47,216 bases of DNA from assembly GCA_030748735.1 (NCBI GenBank), contig JASMLK010000088.1, positions 1-47,216 on the forward strand, written 5' to 3'. The stretch comes from Myxococcota bacterium. GTDB taxonomy: Bacteria; Myxococcota_A; UBA9160; UBA4427. Numbering within the stretch: the first letter of the stretch is position 1; every line of letters begins with the position of its first letter. The notes under the pieces were generated by a model that saw only the letters and a program-made list of their open reading frames with translations, was not told the origin of the DNA and did not search any database. Both the position numbers and the translations under genes were made by a program. Below are positions 8,960 to 16,984 of this stretch, one piece after another.

Positions 8960-9936
8960 GCGAGTTGCTCAAAGTCGAAGGCCTGTCGACCGTCTTTCCC
9001 GGCACACCGCGCGATGTGCCGGTCGTCGACGACTTGAGCTTCACGATCGATGAGGGCGAAGTGCTCGCGCTCGTTGGTGAGTCGGGCTGCGGCAAGTCGA
9101 TGACGGCGCTTTCCGTCATGCGCCTGGTTCCGAAGCCCGGCCGCATCGATCGCGGAACCATCGTGATGAACGGGCGCGACGTGCGCGGGCTTTCGATTCC
9201 CGAAATTCGCAAGCTGCGCGGTCACGAGATCTCGATGATCTTTCAAGAGCCCATGACGAGCCTCAACCCGGTCGTCACCGTGGGCAAGCAGGTCGTCGAA
9301 GCGATTCAACTCCACGAAGCGGTCGACTTCGGCGCTGCACGCAAGCGAACGATCGAGTTGTTCGAGCGGGTGGGTATTCCGGACGCCGCCCCGCGCTTCG
9401 ACGTCTACCCCCATCAGCTTTCCGGTGGGCTCAAGCAGCGTGTGATGATTGCGATGGCGCTTTCGACGCGGCCGAAGCTCTTGATCGCCGACGAACCCAC
9501 GACGGCGCTCGACGTCACGATCCAGGCGCAGATCCTCGAATTGCTGCGCGACTTGCAGCGCGACACCGGCATGAGCATCTTGCTCATCACCCACGACCTC
9601 GGTGTCGTGAACGAACTCTCCGACCGCGTTTCGGTGATGTACGCGGGGCGAGTCGTCGAGCATGCCGAGCGCGAAGAGCTCTTTGGACGTCCCGTGCACC
9701 CCTATTCGATTGGTCTCTTGCGTTCGAATCCCGCGCTGAGCCGGCCGGGCGAACCGCTGCCCGAAATCCCCGGCGTCGTACCTCCTCCGGACGAATGGCC
9801 CGAGGGTTGCCGCTTTGCGAATCGCTGCGACCGCGTGCTCGAAGTCTGTGGTGATGAAATCCCGGGGGCGACGGTGCAGGGTCCGCACAAGTTCGTGTGC
9901 TGTCACGCGATCGCTCGGGAGGGTGCCGATGACTGA
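8956..9936 (+). CDS. Peptide ABC transporter ATP-binding protein (OppD/DppD type)
   Basis: A 326-residue ABC ATPase. Walker A is GESGCGKS at about 41-48, the ABC signature is LSGGLKQR (about 155), Walker B is [12 protein letters not shown] (about 176), and the switch His is in LLITHDLG. The C-terminal oligopeptide/dipeptide domain holds the Cys cluster [14 protein letters not shown], where OppD/DppD proteins often bind an Fe-S cluster. GTG 8956 overlaps the previous stop (GTGA). The signature has Leu instead of the more usual Met or Arg (LSGGLKQR), a minor change. Confidence 0.95.
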   Translation: MSELLKVEGLSTVFPGTPRDVPVVDDLSFTIDEGEVLALVGESGCGKSMTALSVMRLVPKPGRIDRGTIVMNGRDVRGLSIPEIRKLRGHEISMIFQEPMTSLNPVVTVGKQVVEAIQLHEAVDFGAARKRTIELFERVGIPDAAPRFDVYPHQLSGGLKQRVMIAMALSTRPKLLIADEPTTALDVTIQAQILELLRDLQRDTGMSILLITHDLGVVNELSDRVSVMYAGRVVEHAEREELFGRPVHPYSIGLLRSNPALSRPGEPLPEIPGVVPPPDEWPEGCRFANRCDRVLEVCGDEIPGATVQGPHKFVCCHAIAREGADD

Positions 9937-10945
9937 CGCACTCGAACCGCGGGGCGAACCGCTTCTGCGCGTGCGCGGGTTACGCACCTGGTTCCCGATC
10001 AAGCACGGCTTGCTGCGTCGCACCGTTGGCCACGTGAAGGCGGTGGACGACGTGTCGCTCGACATCCGCGCGGGCGAAACCCTCGCGCTCGTGGGTGAAT
10101 CGGGCTGCGGCAAGACGACGGCGGGACGCTCGATCCTGCGGCTCGAAAGCGCGCAAGAGGGCGAGGTGTGGTTCGACGGTGTCGATCTGCTTTCGCTGTC
10201 GAACGCGGAACTGCATCCGTACCGCCGCAAGCTTCAGTTGGTCTTCCAGGACCCGATGGCGTCCCTCGACCCGCGCATGCGCGTACGCGAGATCGTGGCC
10301 GAAGGTCTGCGTTCCTTCGGGATCGGAAAGACCCAACGAGAACACACCGACCGCGTGGCGCATCTGCTCGAACGGGTGCAGCTCAATCCCGATCACATGT
10401 GGCGCTACCCGCACGAGTTCTCGGGCGGTCAGCGTCAACGCATCGGGATCGCGCGAGCGCTGGCCCCGGAACCGCAGCTTCTGATCTGTGACGAAGCGGT
10501 GTCGGCGCTGGACGTTTCGATTCAGGCGCAGATCCTGAACCTGCTGCGGGACCTGCAGGGGGAACTCGGCCTCGCCTATCTCTTCATCACACATGACCTC
10601 GGTGTCGTGAAGTATCTCGCTCACGAGGTTGCGGTGATGTATCTCGGGCAGGTCGTCGAAACGGGCCGTACTGACGCGTTGTTCGAGGCCCCGCGGCATC
10701 CCTACACGCAGGCGTTGCTGGCCGCGATCCCCTCGATCGATCCGGCGCGCCGTTCCGGTGCACCGCCCGTGCTGGGCGACGTGCCGTCTCCCGCGAACCC
10801 GCCCTCCGGCTGCCGCTTCCACACGCGCTGTCCCGCCGTGTTCGATCGCTGCTCGAAAGAAGTGCCGGAGCTCGTCCCGTGTGGTGGGGGTGAGGGGCAG
10901 GGCAGCGCGAGTCGCTGCTTCCTTGCGGAGTCCTCCCCGGGGTAG
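9929..10945 (+). CDS. Peptide ABC transporter ATP-binding protein (OppF/DppF type)
   Basis: A 338-residue second ATPase that would pair with the OppD-like protein. Walker A GESGCGKTT is at about 56-64, the signature is FSGGQRQR, Walker B is LLICDEAVSALD, and the WFPIKHGLLRRTVGHVKAVDDVS start is typical of OppF/DppF. The C-terminal domain carries CRFHTRCPAVFDRC. ATG 9929 overlaps the previous gene by 8 bp; an in-frame GTG lies 6 bp upstream. This completes a full importer, so the system is likely functional for peptides or a similar ligand; the real substrate cannot be read from sequence. Confidence 0.95.
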   Translation: MTDALEPRGEPLLRVRGLRTWFPIKHGLLRRTVGHVKAVDDVSLDIRAGETLALVGESGCGKTTAGRSILRLESAQEGEVWFDGVDLLSLSNAELHPYRRKLQLVFQDPMASLDPRMRVREIVAEGLRSFGIGKTQREHTDRVAHLLERVQLNPDHMWRYPHEFSGGQRQRIGIARALAPEPQLLICDEAVSALDVSIQAQILNLLRDLQGELGLAYLFITHDLGVVKYLAHEVAVMYLGQVVETGRTDALFEAPRHPYTQALLAAIPSIDPARRSGAPPVLGDVPSPANPPSGCRFHTRCPAVFDRCSKEVPELVPCGGGEGQGSASRCFLAESSPG

Positions 10946-10990
10946 AATCAGAGTCGCGGAATTGATCGAGAGTGAAGTCGAAGGCGCTGC

Positions 10991-11791
10991 ATGGATTCGA
11001 CGAAGCGGACAAGACGATGGAATGGCGGCCTGGCGGTTGCGGTTACGATCGCAATGCTCGGTTGCGGAGCGGCTGACGAAGCGCCGGACGTGCAACCTGC
11101 GACTTCGCGGCGCGTGTCCGTCGATCACATCCCCAACAACCCGCCCGGTGGTCGTTGGATTGCGCCGGCGAACCAGGCGGCGGAGTTCGTGCGGCGGTTC
11201 GAGAAGACGGGCGAAACCATCATGGTGGGCGTCGGGCTCGCGCGCCTGGTTGCGCTCGCCTACGACGTGCATCCCCATGACGTCGTCGTCCCACAGGCCG
11301 ATCGCGAGGCCACGTACGATGCGATCGTGAAACCGGCCCCCGGTGAAGCCGACACCTCCTACGCGATGTTGCGGACCCTCCTGCGCGACCATCTCGGCTT
11401 GATCGCCACGCCGCAGGTTGCGGAGACCATGTGCATGGTGCTCAAGCCCGTGGCCAGCGGCGTGCTGATCGAGCCGTCGCAGTCGCAAGCGGGTGAACTG
11501 GATCTGCAGAAGGGGAGGCTCGCGGCGCGTGGCGCAACGATGGCCCAGCTGATCGAGTTGCTTCGGCGAGATGCGCGCCGCCCGATCGTCGACGAAACCG
11601 GCTTGCCGGAGCACTACGACTTCGTGCTCGAATGGGATCCGGGCAAGGGGGCGTACGCGTTCTTGCAGGCGCTGGGCGATATCGGTCTGCAACTCGAAGC
11701 CGGTGTTCGCGATGCGGAGCGGTGGATCGTCGTTCGTACCGAGGGTGGATGGCCCGCGAGGGGCCGCGCGGCGCCCGGAGCCGAGAAGTGA
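10991..11791 (+). CDS. DUF3738 (TIGR03435-type) lipoprotein
   Basis: A 266-residue secreted lipoprotein (lipobox AMLGC, Cys at residue 25). The second half has the hallmarks of DUF3738: LRTLLRDHLGL near the middle, then GRLAARGATMAQLIELL, then RPIVDETGLPEHYDFVLEW and a final QALGDIGLQLEAG segment. DUF3738 proteins are abundant in Acidobacteria and some Planctomycetes and have no established function. It follows the transporter by 45 bp and overlaps the next gene by 4 bp. GAAGG lies just before ATG 10991. Confidence 0.78.
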   Translation: MDSTKRTRRWNGGLAVAVTIAMLGCGAADEAPDVQPATSRRVSVDHIPNNPPGGRWIAPANQAAEFVRRFEKTGETIMVGVGLARLVALAYDVHPHDVVVPQADREATYDAIVKPAPGEADTSYAMLRTLLRDHLGLIATPQVAETMCMVLKPVASGVLIEPSQSQAGELDLQKGRLAARGATMAQLIELLRRDARRPIVDETGLPEHYDFVLEWDPGKGAYAFLQALGDIGLQLEAGVRDAERWIVVRTEGGWPARGRAAPGAEK

Positions 11792-12591
11792 TCGTCCGTG
11801 GACGGCAGAAGTCGAAGTGGCTGCGCCGCGCGATCACAGCGCTCGTAACACTCGCCGTCTTCGACCTCACGGCTTGCGCCCCGGAAGCCCCACCCGAAAC
11901 CGGCCCGCCGCGCTGGGCCCGCCGCATCGTCCCCTTCGAAAATACCTGGCGGCCCGAAAGCGAGATCCCGGCCGAGCCCCAGGAATCACCTGCGATGGTG
12001 CTGTGGGAATTGACGGCGTTCGAACCCGGCTCACCCCCGACTCCAGAACAACAGGCCGCCGCCGACGCGCTACTGGAAGACTGCTACCGCGCGGCCCTCG
12101 AACACGGCTGGTACGACTTCGAAAAGGGCCTGGCCGACGGCTTCCAGCTGATGTTCGAAGATCGCCGCCACTACGAGAACCGCGAGTACATCCTCGACGA
12201 CCGCGTGCTCGACCCCGATCGCCCCGAGTTCCTCATGTACTACGGCACGCCGCGCGGAAAGCGGCTTTCGGGCTTCATGTTCTACACCGACGAGCCCCTC
12301 GCGCGGGGCCCCCAGCCGGGCGGCAACCTCATGATCTGGCACTACCACGTCTGGAAGCAGACGCTGTGCTTGCTCGATGGACTCGTCTCAGTGGGGGTCG
12401 GCGATTCCAGTGGTCGCTGCAAAGACGGAACGCCCACGCACCGCAGCCCCGAAATGCTGCACGTCTGGTTGATCGATCACCCCGAAGGCCCCTTCACCAC
12501 CAGCATGATGCTCGAGCCCAGGCTCTTCCGTCGCCTCGTCGAACAACGCAACCGCGAGCGCCCCGAGACGCGTGTTGCGGGGGACATGTAG
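11788..12591 (+). CDS. Unknown lipoprotein
   Basis: About 267 residues from a GTG overlapping the preceding stop. The n-region is Arg/Lys-rich, followed by a hydrophobic core and FDLTAC (Cys near residue 30). The mature part is acidic and aromatic-rich, with the His-rich MIWHYHVWKQTLC segment and a Cys at both ends of the LCLLDGLVSVGVGDSSGRC loop that could form a disulfide. I do not recognise the family. Coupling to the DUF3738 gene suggests a shared envelope role. Confidence 0.7.
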   Translation: MIVRGRQKSKWLRRAITALVTLAVFDLTACAPEAPPETGPPRWARRIVPFENTWRPESEIPAEPQESPAMVLWELTAFEPGSPPTPEQQAAADALLEDCYRAALEHGWYDFEKGLADGFQLMFEDRRHYENREYILDDRVLDPDRPEFLMYYGTPRGKRLSGFMFYTDEPLARGPQPGGNLMIWHYHVWKQTLCLLDGLVSVGVGDSSGRCKDGTPTHRSPEMLHVWLIDHPEGPFTTSMMLEPRLFRRLVEQRNRERPETRVAGDM

Positions 12592-12714
12592 CGGCGGTCA
12601 CGCGGAGGCGAACGAGAAATCGCGCCGTCTCCGGGAACCAACACGACCTTCACGATGACTATTCGGGTGTCGGCGTGAACCGACAACCCCTTCGATCATC
12701 GTAGAGGAGGTCGC

Positions 12715-13446
12715 GTGTCGGCCCCCCGGTCCCAGTCCACCCTACTCGGTTCGTTGCTTCTGGGCTTCTGGATCTTCGCCGGTCTCGCTGCACTCGGTGC
12801 CCTGATCAGTAACGGCGCGCTGCGCTTTCGCGAATACGAGCGCGTGGTCACCGTCAAGGGGTTGGCCGAGCGTGAGATGCCCGCAGACGTCGTGCTCTGG
12901 CCCATCCAGTTCAATGCGGCCGACAACGACATTGGTGCCGTGTATGAAAAGCTCGAAGTGGATTCGCAGCGCATCCGCGAATACCTCCTCGAGGCTGGTG
13001 TTCAGGCGGATGAGATCAATTCGTCTCCTCCTCGCGTCACCGACAAGCTCGCGCAGGCGTACGGCAATTCGACGAGGATTGCGCTTCGATACAGCGCGAC
13101 CCAGACACTCACCGTCTACTCGAGGCACGTCGAACGCGTTCGCAGCGCGCTCGCTGGACTGGGGGTTCTAGGCAAGAGCGGCATTGCGTTCATGGCTGAG
13201 GACTACCAGCACCAGACGCAGTACATCTTCACGCGGTTGAACGAAGTGAAGCCCGCGATGGTCGAAGAAGCGACGCGCAACGCCCGAAGCGTTGCACTGA
13301 AGTTCGCTGAAGACTCCGAAAGCCAGCTTGGCAAGATCAAGCGCGCGAATCAGGGACACTTCTCGATCACGAGCCGCGACAGCCAGACCCCGCACATCAA
13401 GAAGGTGAGGGTGGTGTCGACGATCGAGTACTACCTGTCGGACTAG
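12715..13446 (+). CDS. SIMPL-domain (DUF541) membrane-anchored protein
   Basis: A 243-residue protein with one N-terminal membrane anchor (about residues 10-32) and a periplasmic SIMPL/DUF541 domain like YggE and BP26: VTVKGLAEREMPADVVLWPIQF at the start, then EINSSPPRVTDKL, and RYSATQTLTVYS. SIMPL proteins are envelope proteins linked to oxidative-stress tolerance in E. coli (YggE), with unclear chemistry. The start is GTG 12715, fixed by the near-consensus GAGGAGG 5 bp upstream. It is a single-gene unit, with about 120 bp before it. Confidence 0.88.
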   Translation: MSAPRSQSTLLGSLLLGFWIFAGLAALGALISNGALRFREYERVVTVKGLAEREMPADVVLWPIQFNAADNDIGAVYEKLEVDSQRIREYLLEAGVQADEINSSPPRVTDKLAQAYGNSTRIALRYSATQTLTVYSRHVERVRSALAGLGVLGKSGIAFMAEDYQHQTQYIFTRLNEVKPAMVEEATRNARSVALKFAEDSESQLGKIKRANQGHFSITSRDSQTPHIKKVRVVSTIEYYLSD

Positions 13447-13676
13447 CAGGGACTGTCGGGAAGACGACAGCGCAGACTGTTCGATTGGGTGGAATTCGCT
13501 CGCTGTGCGCCAGTTTGTCACGTGTGCATTCGCGCGTCGTGTCTGTCATGCGTGCTCTGGTTCGATTTGCTTGGTTATCCTCTTTTCAAGCACACCGCTC
13601 GTCGTCGCGCTTCGATGCGCTGACCAGGTGGTGCACGCGATGGTGCGATGAGCGGTGCATGGAGGAGGAGCCAGTC

Positions 13677-14324
13677 ATGGCCTTCGGCGCCGTCGATCGA
13701 TCCAGCAGTGGAACCCCGTTCCCGTCCTGCCGCTTCGAGTTCTTCGCGGCATTGGTTTCCCTTGCACTGCTCGTCGCCAGTCCTTCCTACGCAGGAGGGC
13801 GCCCCCTGGCGCTCGGTCTCGACCTCGCGGTGCAGCCGAGTTTCGGGATCTTCGGCGAGGACGACGTCGGCAGTCTCGCAGTGAACGAGATGGTCGACGA
13901 GTACACGACCGGGATCCGGATCGGATTCTTCGCGACCGACCGACACGAGATCCAGCTGGCGATCGACCTTTCCGACACCGAAGTCTGCGCGCACGTCCCG
14001 GGTACCGGCGAGCGTTGCCGCTACTCGGACTTCGAATCCTATACGGTCAACTAAATCTACAACCACAACGTTTGGGAACGGTTCGTCCCCTACGGCGTGA
14101 TCGGGGTCGGGGCCTACAACAACGAAACCGGTTTCGCGGACGACGACGGCCCCGCGGTCAGCATCGGGTTCGGTGCGCGCTACTTCCCCACCGACATGGG
14201 CCTGTACCTCGGACTCGACGCCCGAGCGCTCGGGTTCTTCGGTGACGACGCGACGACCGGGAACGGTGTCATCGGGCTCGCGATCGGTTGGGTCGTAGAC
14301 ACGACGCCGATCCTCGGCGACTGA
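13677..14324 (+). pseudogene. Outer-membrane beta-barrel protein, broken by in-frame TAA
   Basis: The frame opens at ATG 13677 with GGAGGAGG 8 bp upstream, encodes a signal peptide cleaved after SPSYA, and continues as a small beta-barrel-type outer-membrane protein with alternating aromatic and Gly-rich strands. At 14052-14054 the frame meets TAA, yet the same frame stays open for another 90 codons to TGA 14322-14324 with the same character (VPYGVIGVGAYNNETGF, ARYFPTDMGLYLGLDAR, GVIGLAIGWVVDTTP). The natural reading is one gene of about 215 residues with a nonsense change (for example TAC to TAA). Without readthrough the product lacks the C-terminal strands needed for barrel closure. Confidence 0.7.
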
Positions 14325-14381
14325 CCTCGAACGACCCGACCAGGCTCGTGCGAACGCCGAGCCGGCCGCTTCGGTCTGCGG

Positions 14382-15167
14382 TCAGGCCTTTCGTGCCGAG
14401 AAGTTGATCCCGACGGTTCCGAATCGTGCGGCGGAGTTCGACTGCGGTGCGCCGGCGAACACCTCTGCGCGCCACGTGATTTCGAAATCGCGAAACCCGG
14501 CGGCTTCGACCTTCGCTTCGAGCTCTGCATCCAGCAGAGCACCGGCGATTCAGCCGGTCCAGAGGTCGATCTTCTGTTTCGCTCCGTCGGGGACTTCCTT
14601 CGTCACCAGGATGTCGGCGATCTGCAGGCGGCCGCCGGGCTTGAGTACACGCTCGAATTCGCAGAGAGCGCTGTCTTTGTCCGGCGCGAGGTTCAAGACG
14701 CCGTTGGAGATCACGACGTCCGCCCAATCACGCTCGACCGGAAGGTCCTCCATGTGTCCCTCGCGGAACTCTACGTTGATGGCTCCGCCCTCTTTGGCTG
14801 CGCGTCGCGCGCGTTCGAGCATGCCCATCGTCATGTCCACGCCGACCACTCGACCCTGATCGCCGACCTGCTTGGCTGCGATCAGACTGTCGATTCCCGC
14901 GCCCGAGCCCACGTCCAGGACGCGTTCACCGGGGTTCAGCATGCCCATGCGGAACGGGTTGCCCGTGCCGGCGAACGATTCGATCGCGGTTTCGGGTATG
15001 TCTTCGAGCCAGGCGTCCTCGTAGCCGACGATCCGGGTGAGCGCGCGCCCGGTATGAAAATGGAAGCCCTGGTCCGGATGCTGGGCGACCTCTTCGTATT
15101 CCCGCTGGATCGCTTCGCGCAGCTCCTGACGATCGACCCTGGGAACTCCCCCGCCTGATGACCCCAT
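14382..15167 (-). CDS. ArsM-like SAM methyltransferase, probable selenoprotein (Sec206)
   Basis: Class I SAM-dependent methyltransferase of the arsenite-methyltransferase-like branch. ATG 15167 is preceded by AAAGGAG. Motif I is VLDVGSGAGID (83-93), the acidic SAM-ribose residue is in VVGVDMT (D111), and VISNGVLNLAPDKD follows motif IV. The frame stops at TGA 14550-14552 right after KIDLWTG, exactly where ArsM/AS3MT proteins have their conserved catalytic Cys (LW-x-x-C-x-x-GAL). After the TGA the same frame continues for 55 codons with the expected family C-terminus (IAGALLDAELEAKVEAAGF, ending NFSARKA) to TGA 14382-14384. With the hairpin just after the UGA, the simplest reading is a 261-residue protein with selenocysteine at 206. 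The other arsenic-binding Cys (SNC in ArsM) is Gly here, so the substrate need not be arsenite. If Sec machinery is absent, it is instead a truncated pseudogene. Confidence 0.82.
14522..14552 (-). promoter_or_regulatory. Bacterial SECIS element after in-frame UGA
   Basis: Read on the minus strand: UGA (14552-14550), 9-nt spacer, then GCTCTGC - TGGAT - GCAGAGC, a perfect 7-bp stem with a 5-nt loop whose second and third bases are G. Sixteen nucleotides separate the UGA from the loop. These values fall within the known limits for bacterial SECIS elements recognised by SelB (loop 16-37 nt from the UGA, small apical loop with G in the first two positions). Confidence 0.8.
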
Positions 15168-15450
15168 GGTTTCTCCTTTCGGTCCAGCGTACCAGCGACG
15201 GGCGAAGGAGAGCAACCTCGCGTCGCCTGGAGCGCGCAGGCTCCGTCTCGCGCCACGTGGATTGCGGCATCTGTGTGGGGCTTCGCTTCTGACGGAATGA
15301 CGCGAGCCTCACACCGGCGTGGACGGGCGCGTTTCTCACAACGCGACGGCCCCGCGATGCCCGGCGCCACGACTAAGTTGGCACCGGCGAAGAGCCGATG
15401 CGGTGAGACACGCGGGAGCGTACCGATCCCGCCGAATCGCCGGGGCCCGA

Positions 15451-16155
15451 ATGATCGCGCGCCAATTCCGAACCTCCCTTCGCTTCTTTCGAAACTCGTC
15501 ACTGCTCGTCGTGAGCGTATGCGTGCTCGTTGCGGTCGCGTGCAGCAACGGTGGCGGAGGTGGGGGCGGAGACGACGATGACGATGCGGGATCGAGCGAC
15601 GAATGCGTGGGCGGCCCGGTCACGGGCGGTCCCGGTGCAACCATTTCCAACGTCTGTCTCGCTTCGTCTTCGGGGACGAGCACGATCGAAATCGGCGACA
15701 TCATCCGGTTCGAGGTCAGCGTTACGGCAATCGACGGGCAGGAATACAACCCCTTGTTCTGGTCGCTCTCCGGTGACACGACGGCTGCAGCTGGCTCGAC
15801 CGCGGGATCTGGATGGGCTGGTGTTTCCCACACCGTCACGGGCTGGACCTGGCACTATCAGCCCGCCGGTTCTGGGACGGTCGACATGGGCTTCGATACT
15901 CCCATGACTCCGACTGCGCCGGTGATCCCTGTACCTGATCGACTCGTTGGCTCCACCGGGTACTTCGATTTGTTCGGAACGACGGCGACAGGGGATGGCG
16001 TGCCATCGTTGGTCGGCACCGTGACGATCCAGGCCGACGCCGCCGGCACCTTCACTGCAGGCGGCATGATCTATCCCGGGGTCGACGGGTTCCTCGGCTC
16101 GGCCGGCGCAGACCCCGTCACCGTGAGCGGCGGTTCCTTCACCGTCACCCCCTGA
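15451..16155 (+). CDS. Unknown lipoprotein with Gly/Asp-rich linker
   Basis: About 234 residues from ATG 15451. A hydrophobic signal ends VAVAC (Cys near residue 31), followed by seven Gly and five Asp residues in a row, then a Ser/Thr/Gly-rich, beta-type domain. The poly-Gly/Asp tether right after the lipidated Cys suggests that the domain is held away from the membrane; the Asp also argues for Lol-avoidance only if at +2, and here +2 is Ser, consistent with outer-membrane sorting. Two Cys (in SDEC and NVC) may pair. Family not recognised. The upstream frame is open but has no better start. Confidence 0.65.
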   Translation: MIARQFRTSLRFFRNSSLLVVSVCVLVAVACSNGGGGGGGDDDDDAGSSDECVGGPVTGGPGATISNVCLASSSGTSTIEIGDIIRFEVSVTAIDGQEYNPLFWSLSGDTTAAAGSTAGSGWAGVSHTVTGWTWHYQPAGSGTVDMGFDTPMTPTAPVIPVPDRLVGSTGYFDLFGTTATGDGVPSLVGTVTIQADAAGTFTAGGMIYPGVDGFLGSAGADPVTVSGGSFTVTP

Positions 16156-16204
16156 GGCCGCGCTTCCCGCGACCCGTTCGAAGGGTCCGAGGTCGAAGTG
16201 GGGC

Positions 16205-16233
16205 TTGACATCGGCCGAAGTCTCGCTCAAAAT
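16205..16233 (+). promoter_or_regulatory. Sigma70-type promoter of the tetR-molybdoenzyme operon
   Basis: TTGACA (16205-16210, perfect -35) is followed after 17 bp by CAAAAT (16228-16233, 4 of 6 matches to -10). It lies 50 bp before the regulator's start codon. Confidence 0.6.
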
Positions 16234-16255
16234 CAGAACTCGAATTCGGGTTCTG
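16234..16255. promoter_or_regulatory. Palindromic operator candidate for the TetR-family regulator
   Basis: A 22-bp near-perfect palindrome, half-sites CAGAACTCGAA and TTCGGGTTCTG, with one mismatched pair. It begins directly at the end of the -10 element, where a bound repressor would block initiation. A further CAGAAC half-site lies at 16268-16273. Size and position fit TetR-family autoregulation. Confidence 0.6.
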
Positions 16256-16282
16256 TAACAAAAGCAGCAGAACCAGTACTCT

Positions 16283-16984
16283 ATGGAGCCATTCGTGGCC
16301 AAGAGTCCCTGGATCTCCGATCTCCACTGGGTCAGGGTGGGTAGCCAGGCGCGCAGTCAGCGCACCCAGGCTGCACTGCTCGACGCCGCCGAAGTGCTCT
16401 TCTTCGACAAGGGCGTCGAGGCGACCTCGGTCGCCGATGTCGCGGCGCGCGCGGGCAGCTCGGTCGGCGCGGTCTATCACCACTTCCGCGACAAGAAGGC
16501 GCTCGTCTACGCGTTCTTCGACCGCCTGGCTGCCGAGTTCCACGCCACCACCCTCGACGCAGTCGATCCCGCGCGTTGGGAGGGGGCTTCGATCGCGGAT
16601 GTGTTGAAGGGCTATCTCGAGTTCTCACTCGAGATCGGTCGAGCGCGCCCGGGTGTACATCGCGCGGGCCTCGAAGTGTCGCTGCGCGACCCGACCGTGC
16701 GCGAGAACCTGAGCGAAGTGCGCGCCGAACTCGACCGCGGGCTCGCGGCACTCGTGCTGGCACGCCGCAGTGAGATCGGACACCACGACCCCGCGATGGC
16801 CTGTGCGTTCGTGCTCGACCAACTCGGTTGCATGGTGCGCAACCGTCTCGAAGGCGACCCCGGTGCATCTCCCTTCGAGACGCGTTCGGACGAGGACTTC
16901 GTGCGCGAAGCCCTGGCTTCGGTCGGCGCCTATCTGCAGCTTCGCTCGCCCCGAGAAGCGAAGGCAAAGGAGCAAACGCAATGA
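16283..16984 (+). CDS. TetR/AcrR-family transcriptional regulator
   Basis: A 233-residue regulator. The N-terminal TetR DNA-binding region reads RTQAALLDAAEVLFFDKG then a helix-turn-helix in SVADVAARAGSSVGAVYHHF (about 49-68), followed by the KKALVYAFFD helix. The C-terminal ligand-binding half is helical and not assignable. Its last bases overlap the molybdoenzyme alpha gene (ATGA), so the regulator is the first gene of the operon and probably controls it together with itself through the palindrome at 16234-16255. A hydrophobic substrate or metabolite of the enzyme is a likely inducer (inference). An alternative start is GTG 16295. Confidence 0.93.
   Translation: MEPFVAKSPWISDLHWVRVGSQARSQRTQAALLDAAEVLFFDKGVEATSVADVAARAGSSVGAVYHHFRDKKALVYAFFDRLAAEFHATTLDAVDPARWEGASIADVLKGYLEFSLEIGRARPGVHRAGLEVSLRDPTVRENLSEVRAELDRGLAALVLARRSEIGHHDPAMACAFVLDQLGCMVRNRLEGDPGASPFETRSDEDFVREALASVGAYLQLRSPREAKAKEQTQ

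Noticed and set aside
14052..14054. Recoding of the TAA in the outer-membrane protein gene
   Set aside because: TAA is not used for Sec or Pyl and no special structure is seen after it; a nonsense change is simpler.
16170..16200. GACCC-TTCGAA-GGGTC hairpin as terminator after the lipoprotein gene
   Set aside because: No U run and very short stem; it may just be chance in GC-rich DNA.
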